64,000 bases of DNA from Urechis unicinctus (taxonomy: Eukaryota > Annelida > Polychaeta > Xenopneusta > Urechidae): contig CM067348.1 in assembly GCA_034190875.2 (NCBI GenBank), positions 28,884,163 to 28,948,162 of the forward strand, given 5' to 3'. The translations under genes and the position numbers were made by a program. How positions within the stretch are numbered: position 1 is the first letter of the stretch; every line of letters begins with the position of its first letter. The notes under the pieces are model-generated. The model was not told the origin of the DNA and searched no databases. It worked only from the letters and a program-made list of their open reading frames with translations. Positions 1 through 13,849 of this stretch are shown one piece after another.

Positions 1-542
1 ACCAAATAAGTAAAATTGACTGGCCGGTCGACTAACAAATGACACGTAAACTATAGGTGTACCACAATCTTGTATATGACTCCAACTAAAAACGATTCTC
101 CAGGTCTGGCTTCATTAGCAATCAACTCACTTCATATGAAGCTTAAATATCCATTGAATATGTGCATCAAATACAACGTTTGCTCACACCAGCTATACAA
201 ATATCGTGAAAACTACATAAATTTCATTCACTATTAGTGCAATACTGCGGCAATCTATTGCGGTGAATTCTATGCCAGCTTCACCTAAGCTATCCATATA
301 GCCTCCATAGTTATGACAAGTTAACTCGAATCGAAAGATATAGATATAGGTAAAAGTATGCTACCCAAACTGTCGAAGATGTTGCTTATAGTTTATCGAC
401 AAGCGAGCTATATAAGCATTGTATCATCAATCATCATCGGACAAAGAATCCGATTTAGACAGCAATCTTTGAACGGTGCACATATCAAGCTCTGGGTATC
501 TATTTATCGTAAAGTTCGAAAAATGACACTACCACACTACTA
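1..542. other. Unassigned AT-rich sequence left of array copy A
   Basis: I see no gene here. It precedes the poly-C tract, and the alignable part of tandem copy A starts only just after it. Short open frames exist but have no recognisable protein or splice context. Confidence 0.4.
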
Positions 543-562
543 CCCCCCCCCCCCCCCCCCCC
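543..562. repeat. Poly-C homopolymer (20 C)
   Basis: An uninterrupted run of 20 cytosines, unlike the AT-rich surroundings. Homopolymers of this length are error-prone in both replication and sequencing, so the exact length is uncertain. Confidence 0.95.
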
Positions 563-589
563 AGTTTCTAGAAACAGGAGCTTCTTGAA

Positions 590-3500
590 ATTAGATGAAT
601 GACATTTGATTTGATCCTGAAATAAAGATCACACTTACGACGCCATGTCAAGGATTTTAGCATTCACGGGAATAAGGTATTGATGAATGAAATTATGGTA
701 ATACCGAATCAGTTTATGTATAAGAATATCCATGGGATATGCGAACGGGTACATGTGGTGCGTTTCTTAGCTTAACGTTTCGGTTGTTGTCTAAATGTCA
801 TGATCAACCGAAGGCCATTAATCAATATTAATGTAACTAGCTGCATAAGTAGGTCCGACCATGTTGCGTTCGTTAATCTGGTTATATCAACGTAAATACG
901 CATAATGTAACGAGTTAAACCCAGTTGTCGACAGCGGAAAGTTAATTACGTAAAACATCCGTCTTCGGGTGACACAATTTCAGGCCGGCAAGGTGAAGTC
1001 ATCAGTTATTTGTTACTTTGCATGAAGGTCACCGAACGCTCACCAGTAGACATCCTGCATTCGTGAGGTAACAATAAGGCCAGGAGGGATAAGTTACAAC
1101 TCTTATGTTAATATCATCACAATTATACTAATGATTAAGTCATTTAGTTGACAATATTCTAAACACGTGCAAAACTGTTATAACAAAGTCTTCATCAAAA
1201 ACCATTCAATTGACATGTTTTTGATACGTCATATTTAAACGGTAGCATAGGCGATTGTCTTGATACAGACCTTCTACCTGCTTCACGTCTTACTACTGAA
1301 ATGATGCGATATGCTATATTGCTTAATATGGGTAACTCCTTCCTATTTGGAATAAATATTAAACTGTTATGCAATAATGCCAAGGAAACGACAGTTATTA
1401 GAGAACAGTTTTTCAGATACGTAGCGCTCGTGCGTTCAGAGTTCGCGATTATAAAGGGCATAAAAATTCCAAACGTAAAATATTGCACGCTTATTGCCAT
1501 GCGTGCCGTAAATCACGTTTGGTTAGTTCGTATTGAAGCTCGTTTCCCTAATAACTAAGGTCATGCATAGACATATATACTGAATTAGTACGATATCCGT
1601 TCGCAGCAAGCTCATTTGATATTCAGAGTGCCTCATAAGCGTTAGTTGCAAGTTATGGAGAATAATTGGTGTGTCGCGTAAGGAATGTTCTCTGTGATCC
1701 GCACGGTCCGTTTGTCCTGATCAATATCATATTCTAGAACCTATAGCAAATAATCATTGAAAAATCCATCAAATGGTATTTAAAAACGGATAGCAAGACA
1801 ATATTACTCTTTAGATAGCAGTGCGACATCGGGCAAGGAGCATTACATGGATGGAAAGTAGAGTGAATGCATTCGAAATAATGGGCAGGATAATCAGGCA
1901 CAATACATCGTGGGGTCGGTTAGGGGCCACAATAATAACGGCCTGGTTATGATTATCATCGACCCAACACTGTGGAACAGTAGTGGCTCCCTAAAAATAG
2001 TGTCATCTACGATTGTAAGCATATTTATCACAATATGTATTCACGTAAACTATGACACCGATCCAGTTTATGGCGCAAAATCTCAAAACAAATATATATC
2101 ACACATGGACGCAATGCTTCAACGAAATGTTAAGCGGATAGTTATGCGTTTTGCAGTTGCTATATGACTAATGGAGAAACGACGTGCCCTGGGACAGCGA
2201 TTGATCACATTGAGGCGGCGGAAAATGGATATGACATCAATACCAATATCAAGCTAACGTGTCTAGGGTGCAGATTCCATGAAAACCATCAGGTTGGTAA
2301 TTCATCATGACCGTATGATTAAGCAGCATGGAGGCAAAAGGCATCAGAACGTCCAGTGAAGTAATATAACAAATAACACAGCGACATGAGCAATACATAC
2401 CAAATTAACTTCCTAAGCAACGACATGTGAGACAGCGATGAAAGCCATGGGATTGGCATTGGACAATATACAGACTTATTTATTAGCACTTATTTTTTTT
2501 ATTTTTCACCAGATAAATGCAGGCACTGAATCCGATATGTCAACTGTATTTGATCACGTAATGCGATGGAAATGAAATACGATCCACTGACCCGACGTTC
2601 TATTCAACTTCCGGGCAAGTAATCAATAATTAAACGTAAATGTTTCATTTGACATACATTAATGAGAGCAAGGGTACGTGTACGATGATATGCGATCATC
2701 CCATTGATGCAATGTTCTTAATTGGATGGATAACTGAACATGATACATACAGAAATTACGATGTACGGTCTTTTTTATGTCTGTCAGCTGGTCATTGCAC
2801 AATGATATGCTAGCTGAACATTAGAGCTAACCTTCACATAGACATCTGTAGGAGGTAGTGATTTCATTCAATTGATACTGTCACTTGTTTGGAGGGACGA
2901 ATGCAACTATAAGATCAATATAAGCTTGGTATGATATTTAAATGATATATTATACCATATGGGTGTTTTAATGCAAGCAGTGGGATATATCATTCACATA
3001 AGACCTGTCGTCCACCCCATCGTATTCGCTGCAGATAACATTGATTGAACCTAGGTACGCGGTGTACATCGAGAGCAAATGCGCTGATGCTTGCCTAGTT
3101 ATTGAACTTGGACTACAGCAGGGGATATAATGCGAGTTTCATCGAATTAGGCTACCAACTTAAGTTAAGCTTGTTTTAAATAATGGCTTAACAACATACT
3201 GTATTGTAACAAATCTGCTTATACTCATGTAGATAATATGACACGGCATATTCAATTATTCTCAATAAGCCTGAATCACTAACTGCTAGCAACAACTTCC
3301 AGATTGTAAATCTGCTGACCGCTTGCGTTATCATAAGATGAGTGTAGATAGTGCATGAAGGTGCATGACAGAGGCACAGAGAAAAATTGCACATAAATCA
3401 CGGTATATGACATCATCTTTGATGTATGCCACTAACAAGCATAAGCAGGTATCAATACCCGGTGAGTATATCTTTAGGAGAAGTGCTACATATCTTTATA

Positions 3501-5000
3501 AAGTACTAATTGTTTGACAGTGATTTGTATTAAAACTTCTTGCAACCATTATGGCTGAAAGAGGATGGTTTGTTTTTCAACTAGTAATGTCGAACTAAAT
3601 AATATGTTCCATGCTACGCAAACACATCAGCGTTATGCATGCCTGCTCTTGTGCATCATAGTGTCATCTGTTAATAAATGGTAGTGTACGGCAGCAGAAA
3701 TGGTTGACAGCTGCAAATGATATATATATATCTGATGTCAGAAAATTGTGATTAATGAGAGCCTAAAATCTTTTAAAAGCGTGAAATAGCGTAGTTAAAA
3801 AAAGAGAAGGGACGGATGCTAAGCAGAATGTGACAGTTGCAGAACAATTGACAAAGCAGTTTATAGAACCTAATTTCTGAACATGTGATAACAGCAGCAT
3901 GATAGAATGAGATTGTTATGAACGATTGATAGTTAGATTGATAGCTATGCTGTTGTATATAGTCTTAGAGGCCATACGAGCGTCGATGCATAAACTATGT
4001 TCCTCTAGCACTTAATAAATGACGATATTAACAAAACCTTAAACGATAGTAACTCGTCATCAACAAAACATATTTTCATGTGTTCTTGTCGAGAGCAACA
4101 TATTGTCAAACCTCTAACGGAAGTTCATAAAAAATGTAACTGCAACTCATAGTGCACATTTGGCCGCGTCTGCAATGTTGCTATCCCCGAGAGTTGTGAA
4201 ATACAAGCGGAAATTTGACAATGTGACATCTCTGGTTCGTTTAACGCGAGCTTCAAATAGATTGCTGAATGTTATATATGGAATGATCGCACACTATGTG
4301 CCCCACTACTTGACGCATATAACGCTTGGGAATGGACCATAACAAATATCACAAGGGGGAAGCTTAACAAAGAACGGAAGGTCCTAATCAGCTATTGGAT
4401 GTTGCATGGAAGAGGGTTAACAATGGAAAGGATACATATATAACCCATTGTTACTGCAATTACTTCCGTGGATGTCTCCAATAGACCCTTTCATTATTTA
4501 GTGATGGGGCATGAAGGTGAATATACTATTAAACACGTAGCACACTATTACTTAACAAATGAACATCCAAAACATGTTTAGTCTCGTGGCCTGCCCTGAA
4601 TTTGTTTCGGTTTCCCGATAACAAGAAGAGAAACAGTTCAGTCTGAATCTATTCACTTGAACTGGGGCGATGGAATTTGATAATAATAACCGGGGAGAAG
4701 ACATCATAAATTATTCCATCGACAACGAATGGTGAAAGTAAGCAGTTTTCAAAATTAAGTGACAAGGTCCGATGGGTGGTGGTGTGTCATCGCATGGTGG
4801 CAGATAAAAGCGCAAATGCCAATTAAAACGTGGCTTCATAAAATGAAAGCAATGTTGGCCCTCATCCTTTGCAAATGCTGTGTCTCAATGTCTCATTTAG
4901 GTCGGTATAATGTAATAAGGCCAACCCTGAATCACCAGGACTCATTGCGGACTGTTATTTATGACGTACAGGCATATGATTACTCGTGATCTTATGTTCT
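590..5000. repeat. Diverged tandem unit, copy A
   Basis: Copy A aligns in the same orientation with copy B. Anchors are 600-630 with 5545-5575, 840-880 with 5745-5790, 1140-1260 with 5990-6115, 1600-1760 with 7310-7460, 2290-2470 with 11745-11920, 3440 with 12965 and 4440-4830 with 13340-13780. The offset grows from about 4.9 kb to about 9.5 kb because B contains roughly 4 kb that A lacks. Divergence is high, with many small indels. I recognise no intact gene; a Cys-rich frame relic on the minus strand at 2343-2465 is listed separately. Confidence 0.75.
2343..2465 (-). pseudogene. Cys-rich exon relic, array copy A
   Basis: Read on the minus strand, this stretch encodes a Cys-dense peptide containing CLTCRCLGS, an in-frame stop, then FGMYCSCRCVICY. 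The matching stretch of copy B (11798-11920) reads LCLSCRCLWSSSGVYGSYRC and then FDCY with no stop. Several differences between the two are synonymous (TTG/CTC, CGC/CGT, TGT/TGC, TAC/TAT, TCT/TCA) and most cysteines are kept. That hints at a former coding exon, possibly a small extracellular Cys module. The stop here marks it as dead. It could still be a chance frame in an old repeat. Confidence 0.25.
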
Positions 5001-7361
5001 GCCGCAGTATCTTGACATCATGACCGTTTCTATGCTAAAACATTACGCGCTAAATGGCGGTTGGCCCGCTTTGTGTCCTTGCATACTAAGTTAAGGTTAA
5101 TTTGATGCTTAACAGCACATCCACATGAATGTTTTACATCTTGCCTGATGGAAAGATGAGTGTTTGCCTCGCAAATGTTTAATATAATTATGGGTACAAA
5201 GTGTATGTCCCGGTTAAAGTATTAGAAGGAATGTGAATGCTAGTTAACAGGGACACTTATGCATACATGGGGGCCCCACAGTTGTTTGAGGTAGATAAGA
5301 CGCAACTGACCGGGCAGGATGTCCGAAACGTTTGAGGCCGACGTCTAAGGGTAATCATACCACAACTGAATACCTGTAACAAAACATCAACGTTCAACTG
5401 GCAGGCAGTCGGCAAATGAGCAAATACACTGGCTATAGGTGTGTACATCACCAAACTGCACTGTTCTAGGATATTTTTGGTTTTCAAGCACGAGAGAACA
5501 GTACCTCTCCTTAAAATAGCAGGATGATGGTCAAAGAGAGGAGTTCGTGACATATGATTTGATCGTAAATTAAAGGAAACTTGTGTCGTGCATCAGAAAT
5601 AACGCAGTATATTAACACAGTGCATAATAAGCAGTTCATAAAAATGTATGCGTGCAGCTTATGATTAGGTTTGGATGATGCATTATGTTGTTTCGGCTGC
5701 TTCTAGATGACAGGAATAATACATCCAAAACTCAAGATCACCCGCCTTGTACATAAGTATGTCCGGCCATGTTGCGCACGTTAAGCTACTCAATATAGAG
5801 CGAGTTATTTTAGGTGTAGTATAGCAAATAACATTTACAAAAAAGGCACGTCCTTTGGGTGTCGCTAGTTCACATTTAGGTCGGCGTTGAAGGTCAGCAG
5901 CGTTGCATGCTAACCATTATACTGCTTAATTGTGATAATAATAAGGTTTTGAGTGATAGAAAACTATTATGATTTTAAATTTATAAAGGCAGTCGTCATG
6001 TCGCCTGGTGGAAATGTTGCAAACAAGTACAAAACAGCTAAAACAAAATTATCATCAAAACCATTCAATGGGCATATAGTATTCGATATATTTGTACGGC
6101 GACAAAAGCAGTTTCCTCAATGATCTAGTGCGCACGGTGATACACTACATACTGGTATATAAGTCAGGCATGTCAATTACTGAAATTATGCTTACATAAA
6201 ACTGTGATCTACTCATTGCAATTGAGGCAACAGACGACAATTACTAGCGCTCATGTGTCCGGTATTTGCAATGCAGTGTGTCTATTCAGTCCAAATGCAA
6301 AACCATCTAGCAACGTTCGTCCACCTGGCGACCTATTAAACAGGTATATTTTCTTGCCGACATTGGAGTAGATGAATTAGGGTACATTGAAAATGCTAGT
6401 AACCACCTCCGTCAAGATCAATTCACATGTTGAGAAAAGGTGGAGGCGGAAAATTGACAAACATTGCCCATACAGTAAATTACATTGTCATTGCCTAACA
6501 TGCAATGCTTTGCATTTGGGATATCAACATATTAGCTTTTGCTTAGCACTGTGTCATTATACTGTTACCGTTAATGTAGTGATTACGTGCTCCTAATTCG
6601 CATAGTGCGCCTTCAGTGCGAGGAAGCACACCAATAACTTACACCATCTACGAAATAAATGCTCGCACGAAAATGACTTCTTGGTGGCTGCATGACGTCA
6701 CTCTGACTAGGCAAGGCTAGCAACCGCTTAAAAAATGACAATGTCATCGTAAGTGTAAGTGTCGACGAGAGCACATTCGACGTCGGCAGCGATGATGAAC
6801 CAGTGCATAATAGGATGCAATGAGCGACACATCTGGCTATCACATGGATAATGTGTCATTTATTTTGCACGCACAACATCATGGCAGGTTACATTTATTA
6901 GGCAGTTTCCAGGTGATAGTATTATGCATATGCTTTATGTCCTATGCAATAGGGGTCATACACCCAGCCGCCTTTTACGTGACTTTCCTCCTCTAGTTGC
7001 CTTAATTGAAAAATAAAGGCTGGAAATTGTAGTATTTAGTTTTTCAATGATACAAAATAGTCATTATCATCCGCACAAACCAACACGCACAGGCACCAAA
7101 GCATCAATAAATTTATGCATGAAAATTTATGAGCATTTTTTCATCATAAAAAACGATGTAAGAATGCACAACAATACCCCGGTATTGCTCTTTCGGTTGC
7201 GAATCCAGTTAGATAGATTCGGTATGATCCTCTTTTCCCCCACAAATAATATCACGCCACAATATATAAACCGAATTGGCCGAAAGCCATTCGACAGAAA
7301 GCTTTAGAGGATCCCATAAAGCTCATTTGATATTCACAGTCCATTTATCACAGAACGTCAA

Positions 7362-7440
7362 GGTGAAGTGGATAAGTCGGGCTGTCACATAGGTAATGAT
7401 CACTTTGATCCACCCAATCCGTTCGTAGGCAATAAACCGG
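7362..7440 (-). pseudogene. Conserved short frame, array copy B
   Basis: The minus-strand frame reads C-x-RTDWVDQ-x-x-HYLCDSP. Copy C at 14833-14915 encodes nearly the same peptide, and several differences are synonymous (GTG/GTA, CTA/TTA, CTT/CTA, CTT/CTG). In copy A the equivalent stretch near 1660-1720 has lost the frame. This is compatible with a former exon of an unidentified Cys-containing protein, with no complete gene around it. I cannot name the domain. Confidence 0.3.
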
Positions 7441-7609
7441 ATTAACGTAACACCTTGTAAGCCGTAGCCTATAGCTATAGTCGCAGATCGATAAATTCAT
7501 TGATTGCATCAATAGAGCGAGGAGACTAATCGCAGGACAACAGTCAATGGATAGTAGAATATGCACAATGTATGCTTTTATTACCTGCGCACAGTTAATC
7601 AATTGAATA

Positions 7610-9689
7610 AACTATCAGGCAGTCGGAAGCATCTGATGCAATCACACCAGCATGTGTAGGGACAGTTTGACATGAATCATATCGTCAGTCCCGCGGTCAA
7701 CATATGGACACTTTAAGTCGTGTAATATTTGCCAAATTCACTTTAATTATATATCGACGGATAAATAAATCGGCATTAGATATAACACATGTCTGAGGAA
7801 GACACCGGCAAAGCTTGTTTACAGAGACCTGCAGTCATGCTGCGCAAATTGCCAGCACACATGTGAAGACATATACAGATATTGGGTTATAATTTTGATG
7901 GCGGTGTATTGCAGACACTGCATACACTACCAAAGCAAAATTTCAACAAACGATTGGTAAATGCAGAATTGAAACGCATCTGGGAAGGAGTAATGCAGCA
8001 ATCATTGGTGTTTTACATCGCTCATATCACTTGGGTTGATCACGCGAGTGCTCATTCAAAAGTGATGACTTGCGCACTGCTTCAAATCGTGACTCATGAT
8101 TCTTAACATCGCAAGTGTCACTGCAACATGCAAAACCTTGATGTAGCTATAAGGTGGGTGTTTGAATCAAATCACTATGAACAATAATGGAGCGAATATA
8201 TAACGGGTTAGTGCACAAGCTTCGTGGTTGAACATTAGTTTGATTACATTGTAAATTAAGTTATTTAAACACCCCAACGCATCACGGATATAAATTCTTC
8301 TAGGCGTAGGTGTTTGAGCATTAGCTCCTCATTGATTGATGCTCGTGGTACATTATGCAAAACCAAATGGCTTACAATGGGATACGTACTATGAACATCA
8401 ACCATGCACACATTAATTTATAACATTTAAAGTGCCTGTCGACAATATCATTATTAACGACCTTATGTCTCTGAGTACGAGAGGTAATGTTTTCTGCGAA
8501 GTCACCCTCATTACCTTTGCTCTTGCGTAGAATGAATTGTTATTCTGTGTTTGCCTCATGAACAATCACCACCGACGAATCGACAGAGCTGTGTGAAACT
8601 TTACTAATCATCCCAACGATAGTAGCGGACTTTATCTTTACATATATTAAGTAGATAATGCAGTGCCAAAATCAGATCCTCAGCAAAGCAACCAACACCG
8701 ATTATTAATTTTGCTAATTGATGTGTCATCTTATGGCAGTAAGCTGCGCCGTCATCTAGAGGAAAATAAGCCCTCTGAATATAATGGGTCATGCACGACT
8801 AACTTCACATTCGCATAAAGCGTTTCTTTGCTAATATACCACTATGGAAGCGCTTTGTCGTGACAGCTAGTTTAAATTCTGGTCGATGAAGGAAGCCATG
8901 AAACCCCAGGAATGGACCGGACTTGATGACAGATTCATGTAGATAATTTACACCTGTCAGGGGTTTTGTTATCAAATAATTCTGCTGAAAAATCATTAAT
9001 TGAATATAGGGCTTAGCTGGCAACATTAGTAAAATGTCCTACAGCACATTATGAAGGAGAATATTATAATATATGGCGCCTGGTTGATAGTAGAAATATC
9101 TTAGTCTGATCAATAACCAATCATATCAGCAGTCGTTGTTCCAATGGAGGATCAACTCATAAGCTAAAACAATGGATTGCTGGTCGTATACAAACCAATA
9201 TTCGAAGCGATAACTAGCAGCTCATAAACATGGTCAGCTGTACAACCATCAGATAAATAGTAAAATCGCCTTAAAAACCCTCGTGCCTTTAGTCAAAAGA
9301 TGCGCGCCCAACTAAACTCACCAATCGTCTAACATTATGAAACCAAATGCATTTCTAGTTATATGGATGCACGGAAATCGCTACAACGGAGAGATGTTAC
9401 CACAAAGTACATTTCAACTGGAACAGCGAGGCAGTATGTGCTGTAATGGGGACGTGTTTATGCTATCGTATGTAATACGTCGATACATCTAACCATACGT
9501 CTGAAGAAAGCAACCCGCATATATTACAGTAGACAATGACCCATTAATTCCGCACATCACAGCGTTATTTAAAGCGCCACTACGGCCAAATGCAGCTTAG
9601 TGCATCGACAGGTAAAGAGTTGTCCCCCATTAATTACCGTGGATTGCTGTCAGTGTATGTGTGTGTTTGTGTGTGTGTGTGTGTGTGTG

Positions 9690-9778
<89 letters not shown>

Positions 9779-11690
9779 GGGTGACTACTTAGCATATTGT
9801 AAGGCAATATTGATGAATGAATATCCTATTCCTTTGGATTATTTAATTGGATTTTACATAGACAATACAACTCTGTATTGAATATTACAAGTTGATAACG
9901 AAATAGGCTATGATGGTAGGCAGATTAACCTGGTAGGACCCATAAATAAAGACCGACGTACGCGATGCTACCTGGTTGTTCCCATGTCTTGTCAGCCTCA
10001 GCAAACAGGAATCATTCTAACAGAACATGACATATTCCATCCATATATGAGATATATGGTTGGCGAATAACCAAACGGTCAGCGTTTATGCTGCCAACTG
10101 AAGTTGATGATTCAGAAATAATTTTGTCAACACGTAACGACTCATTAAATGAGGACGTTTAGGTATGCTTATTTTATGCCATGCCATATAGGACATTATC
10201 AAAAAGCATTAATACCCATGCCGTTATCTTATCTTATCTAAATCCTAACAAATATACACGTATACGTCCAAAACATCTGTTATATGACCTTATAGTGTTA
10301 CTATTGTGGTGAAATGCCCCACCTACTGGCGCGATGAGGTTTGCTAAAGTGTACTCAGCTGTATAAAGCCGGATATAGAGGTTTATGCTTTGCTTTTGAC
10401 CCACGAATGGGGGTCACTGACGCAAAGCTGCCAGAATGAATACTAATCAAGCATGCAGTACCTGCGATAATTTAGACCGGGTTACTATATTCCGGTATCG
10501 CAAAGACTAAAATAGAGTATCATACTGTCCATTCCCATTAATTGGCCTAGTCATTGGCTTACAGTAAACTTCACGTCATCACAAGGTCACAAAGTTTTAT
10601 TTACCATGTATAATTCATCTAATCTAAAAACATGGCTAAGACTATATAGTGTAAACGAAATCAACTGAACCATTCGCTGCATAAGTAAGTACCTTAGGTA
10701 TCACGATATAGCAGAGTGACATTTAATGACGAGCAAATCAAAATATAATCACTGGTATCACACGCTCCGACTGAAAATGATTACAAATATGTCCAGGCGA
10801 AGGAAATAATACTGCCTGGCATGACGCATTTTGCATTAGTTATAAAACCTAGAATGTCCTGAATAGAAACAACGCAATAGCATTGGTAGCCGATTGACAC
10901 AGCGTGTAATAAAAACCATGATCGGATATAAAACAAAGCAGCGCATGGTCAAACTACCCGATAGAATTTGATAACAGCAAGGTATTCAATAAATTGGTAT
11001 AAAGGAACTCCTAACTTCATTTTACACCATCCAAAGATGTAAAATGTTGTACATATTACAATGGTGTCGCTGAATAGACCGAGTTACCGTATTCTCAGAA
11101 ACACGGGCGTCGTTCTTTTTTCAGCATATAATCCTTCATCCTTACAATCGATCCATTTCTTCCTGTATGACATCTCGCGAGACTGCATCAGGTGCAAAAG
11201 ATGAAAAGTTGACACGTGATAGTGATTGATGGAAGCCTTGACGATGCACACAAAAACACGCAATAAGTATCTGTTGATAAATAATTGCACAGACATTGTC
11301 GAAATGAATGACGGAAGGATATTACGTGTTTGACGAGCAATGTTTGAAATTGTGCATCGCCATTAATTTGAGACAATCAAAGTACAGTTGATGGTTAGAA
11401 GAGTGATAATTGACAATTTGTATTGTTCACAGGTATCATGAAAAAAGTGTGTGAAAAAAAGCGGATCCAAACGAGCTGAACAGCCATGCAATATGTATTA
11501 TAAGGTCGGCGATAGACATCATCGACCTGGTAATGTAATTCACCGAACAGTGATATTTTCGTTTATATAAGGCTAACACTTCCTCTCAAATAAAAAGGCA
11601 AATGTAAGTTATAACAAATGTGAATGCACTCACAAAAAAATAAACAGATAATTATGGGTCATGTGACTTATTGAGAACCACCGGTTGATT
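7610..11690. other. Interior of copy B without recognisable genes
   Basis: About 4 kb found only in copy B. It holds a (TG)n tract at 9657-9776 and otherwise scattered short open frames without recognisable domains or strong splice context. It may be an insertion into B or sequence lost from A. I found no transposon termini. Confidence 0.5.
9657..9776. repeat. (TG)n microsatellite
   Basis: About 120 bp of TG dinucleotides with one interruption near 9690, followed by TATAGGG. The open frame across it (poly Cys-Val) is a by-product of the repeat. Confidence 0.98.
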
Positions 11691-11797
11691 ACCTTGATAC
11701 CTTTGACGCTGGTACGTAAGACGTGAAGATGCCATGTAAATATTCTGTTTGGTCATTCATCATGACCGCATTATTTAGTTGCAAAAAGACACAAGAT

Positions 11798-11920
11798 ATC
11801 AGAACGTCCAGTAAAGTACTATAACAATCAAAACAGCGGTAAGAGCCGTACACACCAGATGAACTCCATAAACAGCGACAGGACAAACATAGATAATGGT
11901 CATTTGACATATTGCAGACA
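11798..11920 (-). pseudogene. Cys-rich exon relic, array copy B
   Basis: The minus-strand frame reads LCLSCRCLWSSSGVYGSYRC and then FDCY, preceded by NMSND. It lies in a 108-codon open frame (11689-12015). The spacing of cysteines after an N-x-S segment is loosely like a WSC domain, but the canonical Cys-x-Cys-Gly end is absent. Conservation against copy A (2343-2465) includes several synonymous changes. Other readings are an unrelated Cys-rich exon or a chance frame. Confidence 0.25.
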
Positions 11921-13849
11921 CAATTTATCGTTTTGTCCCCTGATAAACGCAAAGCACAACACCAAGCACTAATCGCACATTTATCATAAAATGGCTGTTG
12001 AAAGTATATAGTCAATTCTCACAAACTGCCAGAATATGCATTACGTATGCAGACGTGATGTTAATAGCTCGAAAGAAGCGGATGTATAAAGCTAATACAA
12101 GGCTTATGGTAAGATGGGTCAATTTAATGTACATACGCCTCGTAAGCGTCATCCTATCCATGATGTCCATAATATTGATGAAAAAGAAATGTCACAGCGA
12201 TGGGAACATGAGTTCCCCTGATCTGCCGCTAGCAAAGTGGATTATACTTCCCAACTTACAGGAGCCATTAAATTGGTTGAGGGAATATCGCCACTAGATT
12301 GCAACTAGGCACATAAGTTACAAACACGCTGGGAATATATGTCGTGTTTTGCAAGCACTAATCAAAATGCCACATCACATGGAACAATTAGATACTTTAT
12401 GTGCGACGTTCAAAACGCACAATACAAGATTTTACTCATTTTTTGTGGTACCAACACCTGGCCAATTATAAAGCGCCGATTGGAACACCTTCTGTTACTA
12501 CGCAATATGCTATAATTTGCATTTTGTATAGTTTACAGCTCATTTAAAGGACAGATTACTGTCAGTGTTGTGAAATGGATGCATTTATTTTCTTCTGAAG
12601 ACACAAAGCTCGTCGATTGAAATGGTTCAAGCCTTGTAAACAGGCCCGTTAATCAACGTGTTGTCACAGCAAGCAAATCCACACGAGAACGATAAATCCA
12701 ATTATGACATATGTCTATGCACTTTAAGGCTGTCCGATGCCAGTCAATAAATCAAGCTGTCAGTAGTGAGAAATGATATCGCTCAAACAATTAATGACAA
12801 ACAGTGCGCCGCGGATCTAAAACATATTACTGCCAAATAATTAACAAAGAAATCGTAATCATGGCCATCATTAAACATTCAATCACCTAGAAGATCAGGA
12901 AAACCATATGAGCTCTAATTATGCGCATTATTTGATTCCCGCTGATTACTAAAGCTGCCTAAAAGCATAAGCAGGTGCGCGGATTTAAAATGGGAATACA
13001 ACCACTATACAACTGACACATTGGCTGTGCACATCATTCTGTGTTCATTTCATTGTCGTAAGATATGAAATATATCAAGTGGGAGGGAAAGCAATATGAT
13101 TGTCCATGATGAATTCCATATTGTCCAATAATACGAGATTCACTCATATTTCTTCAAGAAGCAGAATTACTCAATTCAACTAAGCCGCGAAAGCTTTGGA
13201 ATGAAACAAGTTCTGGGCTATATAACTCTTTGCTCAAACACCGCAGAATAGTACTCAAATATCAGTGATAATTTAGGAGATCTTCCATTCTAGCAACATA
13301 CCAAATACGATGAGAGAATGTAGCATCGATCGATTTAAAAAATCAATTATATTGCATTTTCCTCGCTGTCCAATAGACTATTCCATTGTCATGTGATGGT
13401 ACGAGGGTGAGTATAATTGCGAAAATATAGCACACTCAAACTACATAATGAAGATTGGCTAATGATGTTAACCTCTGTGTTTGATTCAATTTAATACTAA
13501 CAAGGAGAGACAGCAGCGTTGTGCCGCGTTAAGGCTGCCACTGTTCAGCAACAATATATTTACTTTAACCGGGGCAATAGAACTGAAGCGATGCTGAGTG
13601 GCTTTCCTGTCCGTAATAAATGACGGGAGGACATGATTAATTACTAAATCGACCACGAAGGATGCAAGTTGGCAGATTTTTATAACCCATGCAGTGTTTC
13701 TGGGTGAGATGGGTGGTAACATGTAATCGCATGGTCAAAGAATTACAAATAGGACACTGAATGCCAATCAGTAGACTGCCTGCTGAAGTGTGGTTACAAC
13801 ACGTCTATGAGGAACTATTCAGACACATATTGGTAAGGTAAATCATCAT

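Larger units (their letters stand above)
5540..13780. repeat. Diverged tandem unit, copy B
   Basis: Copy B aligns with A over its two ends (5540-7600 and 11700-13780) and with C over its left end (6050 with 13900, 6660-6900 with 14400-14700, 7260-7500 with 14735-14980). The middle, 7610-11690, has no counterpart in A that I can see. The order A-B-C in one orientation fits old tandem duplication of an 8-9 kb unit, with deletion in A or insertion in B. Confidence 0.75.

Noticed and set aside
5257..5553. 98-codon minus-strand frame with several Cys
   Set aside because: No counterpart frame in array copy A and no splice or domain support; left as uncertain.
9590..9784. Poly Cys-Val open frame
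   Set aside because: Translation of the (TG)n microsatellite.
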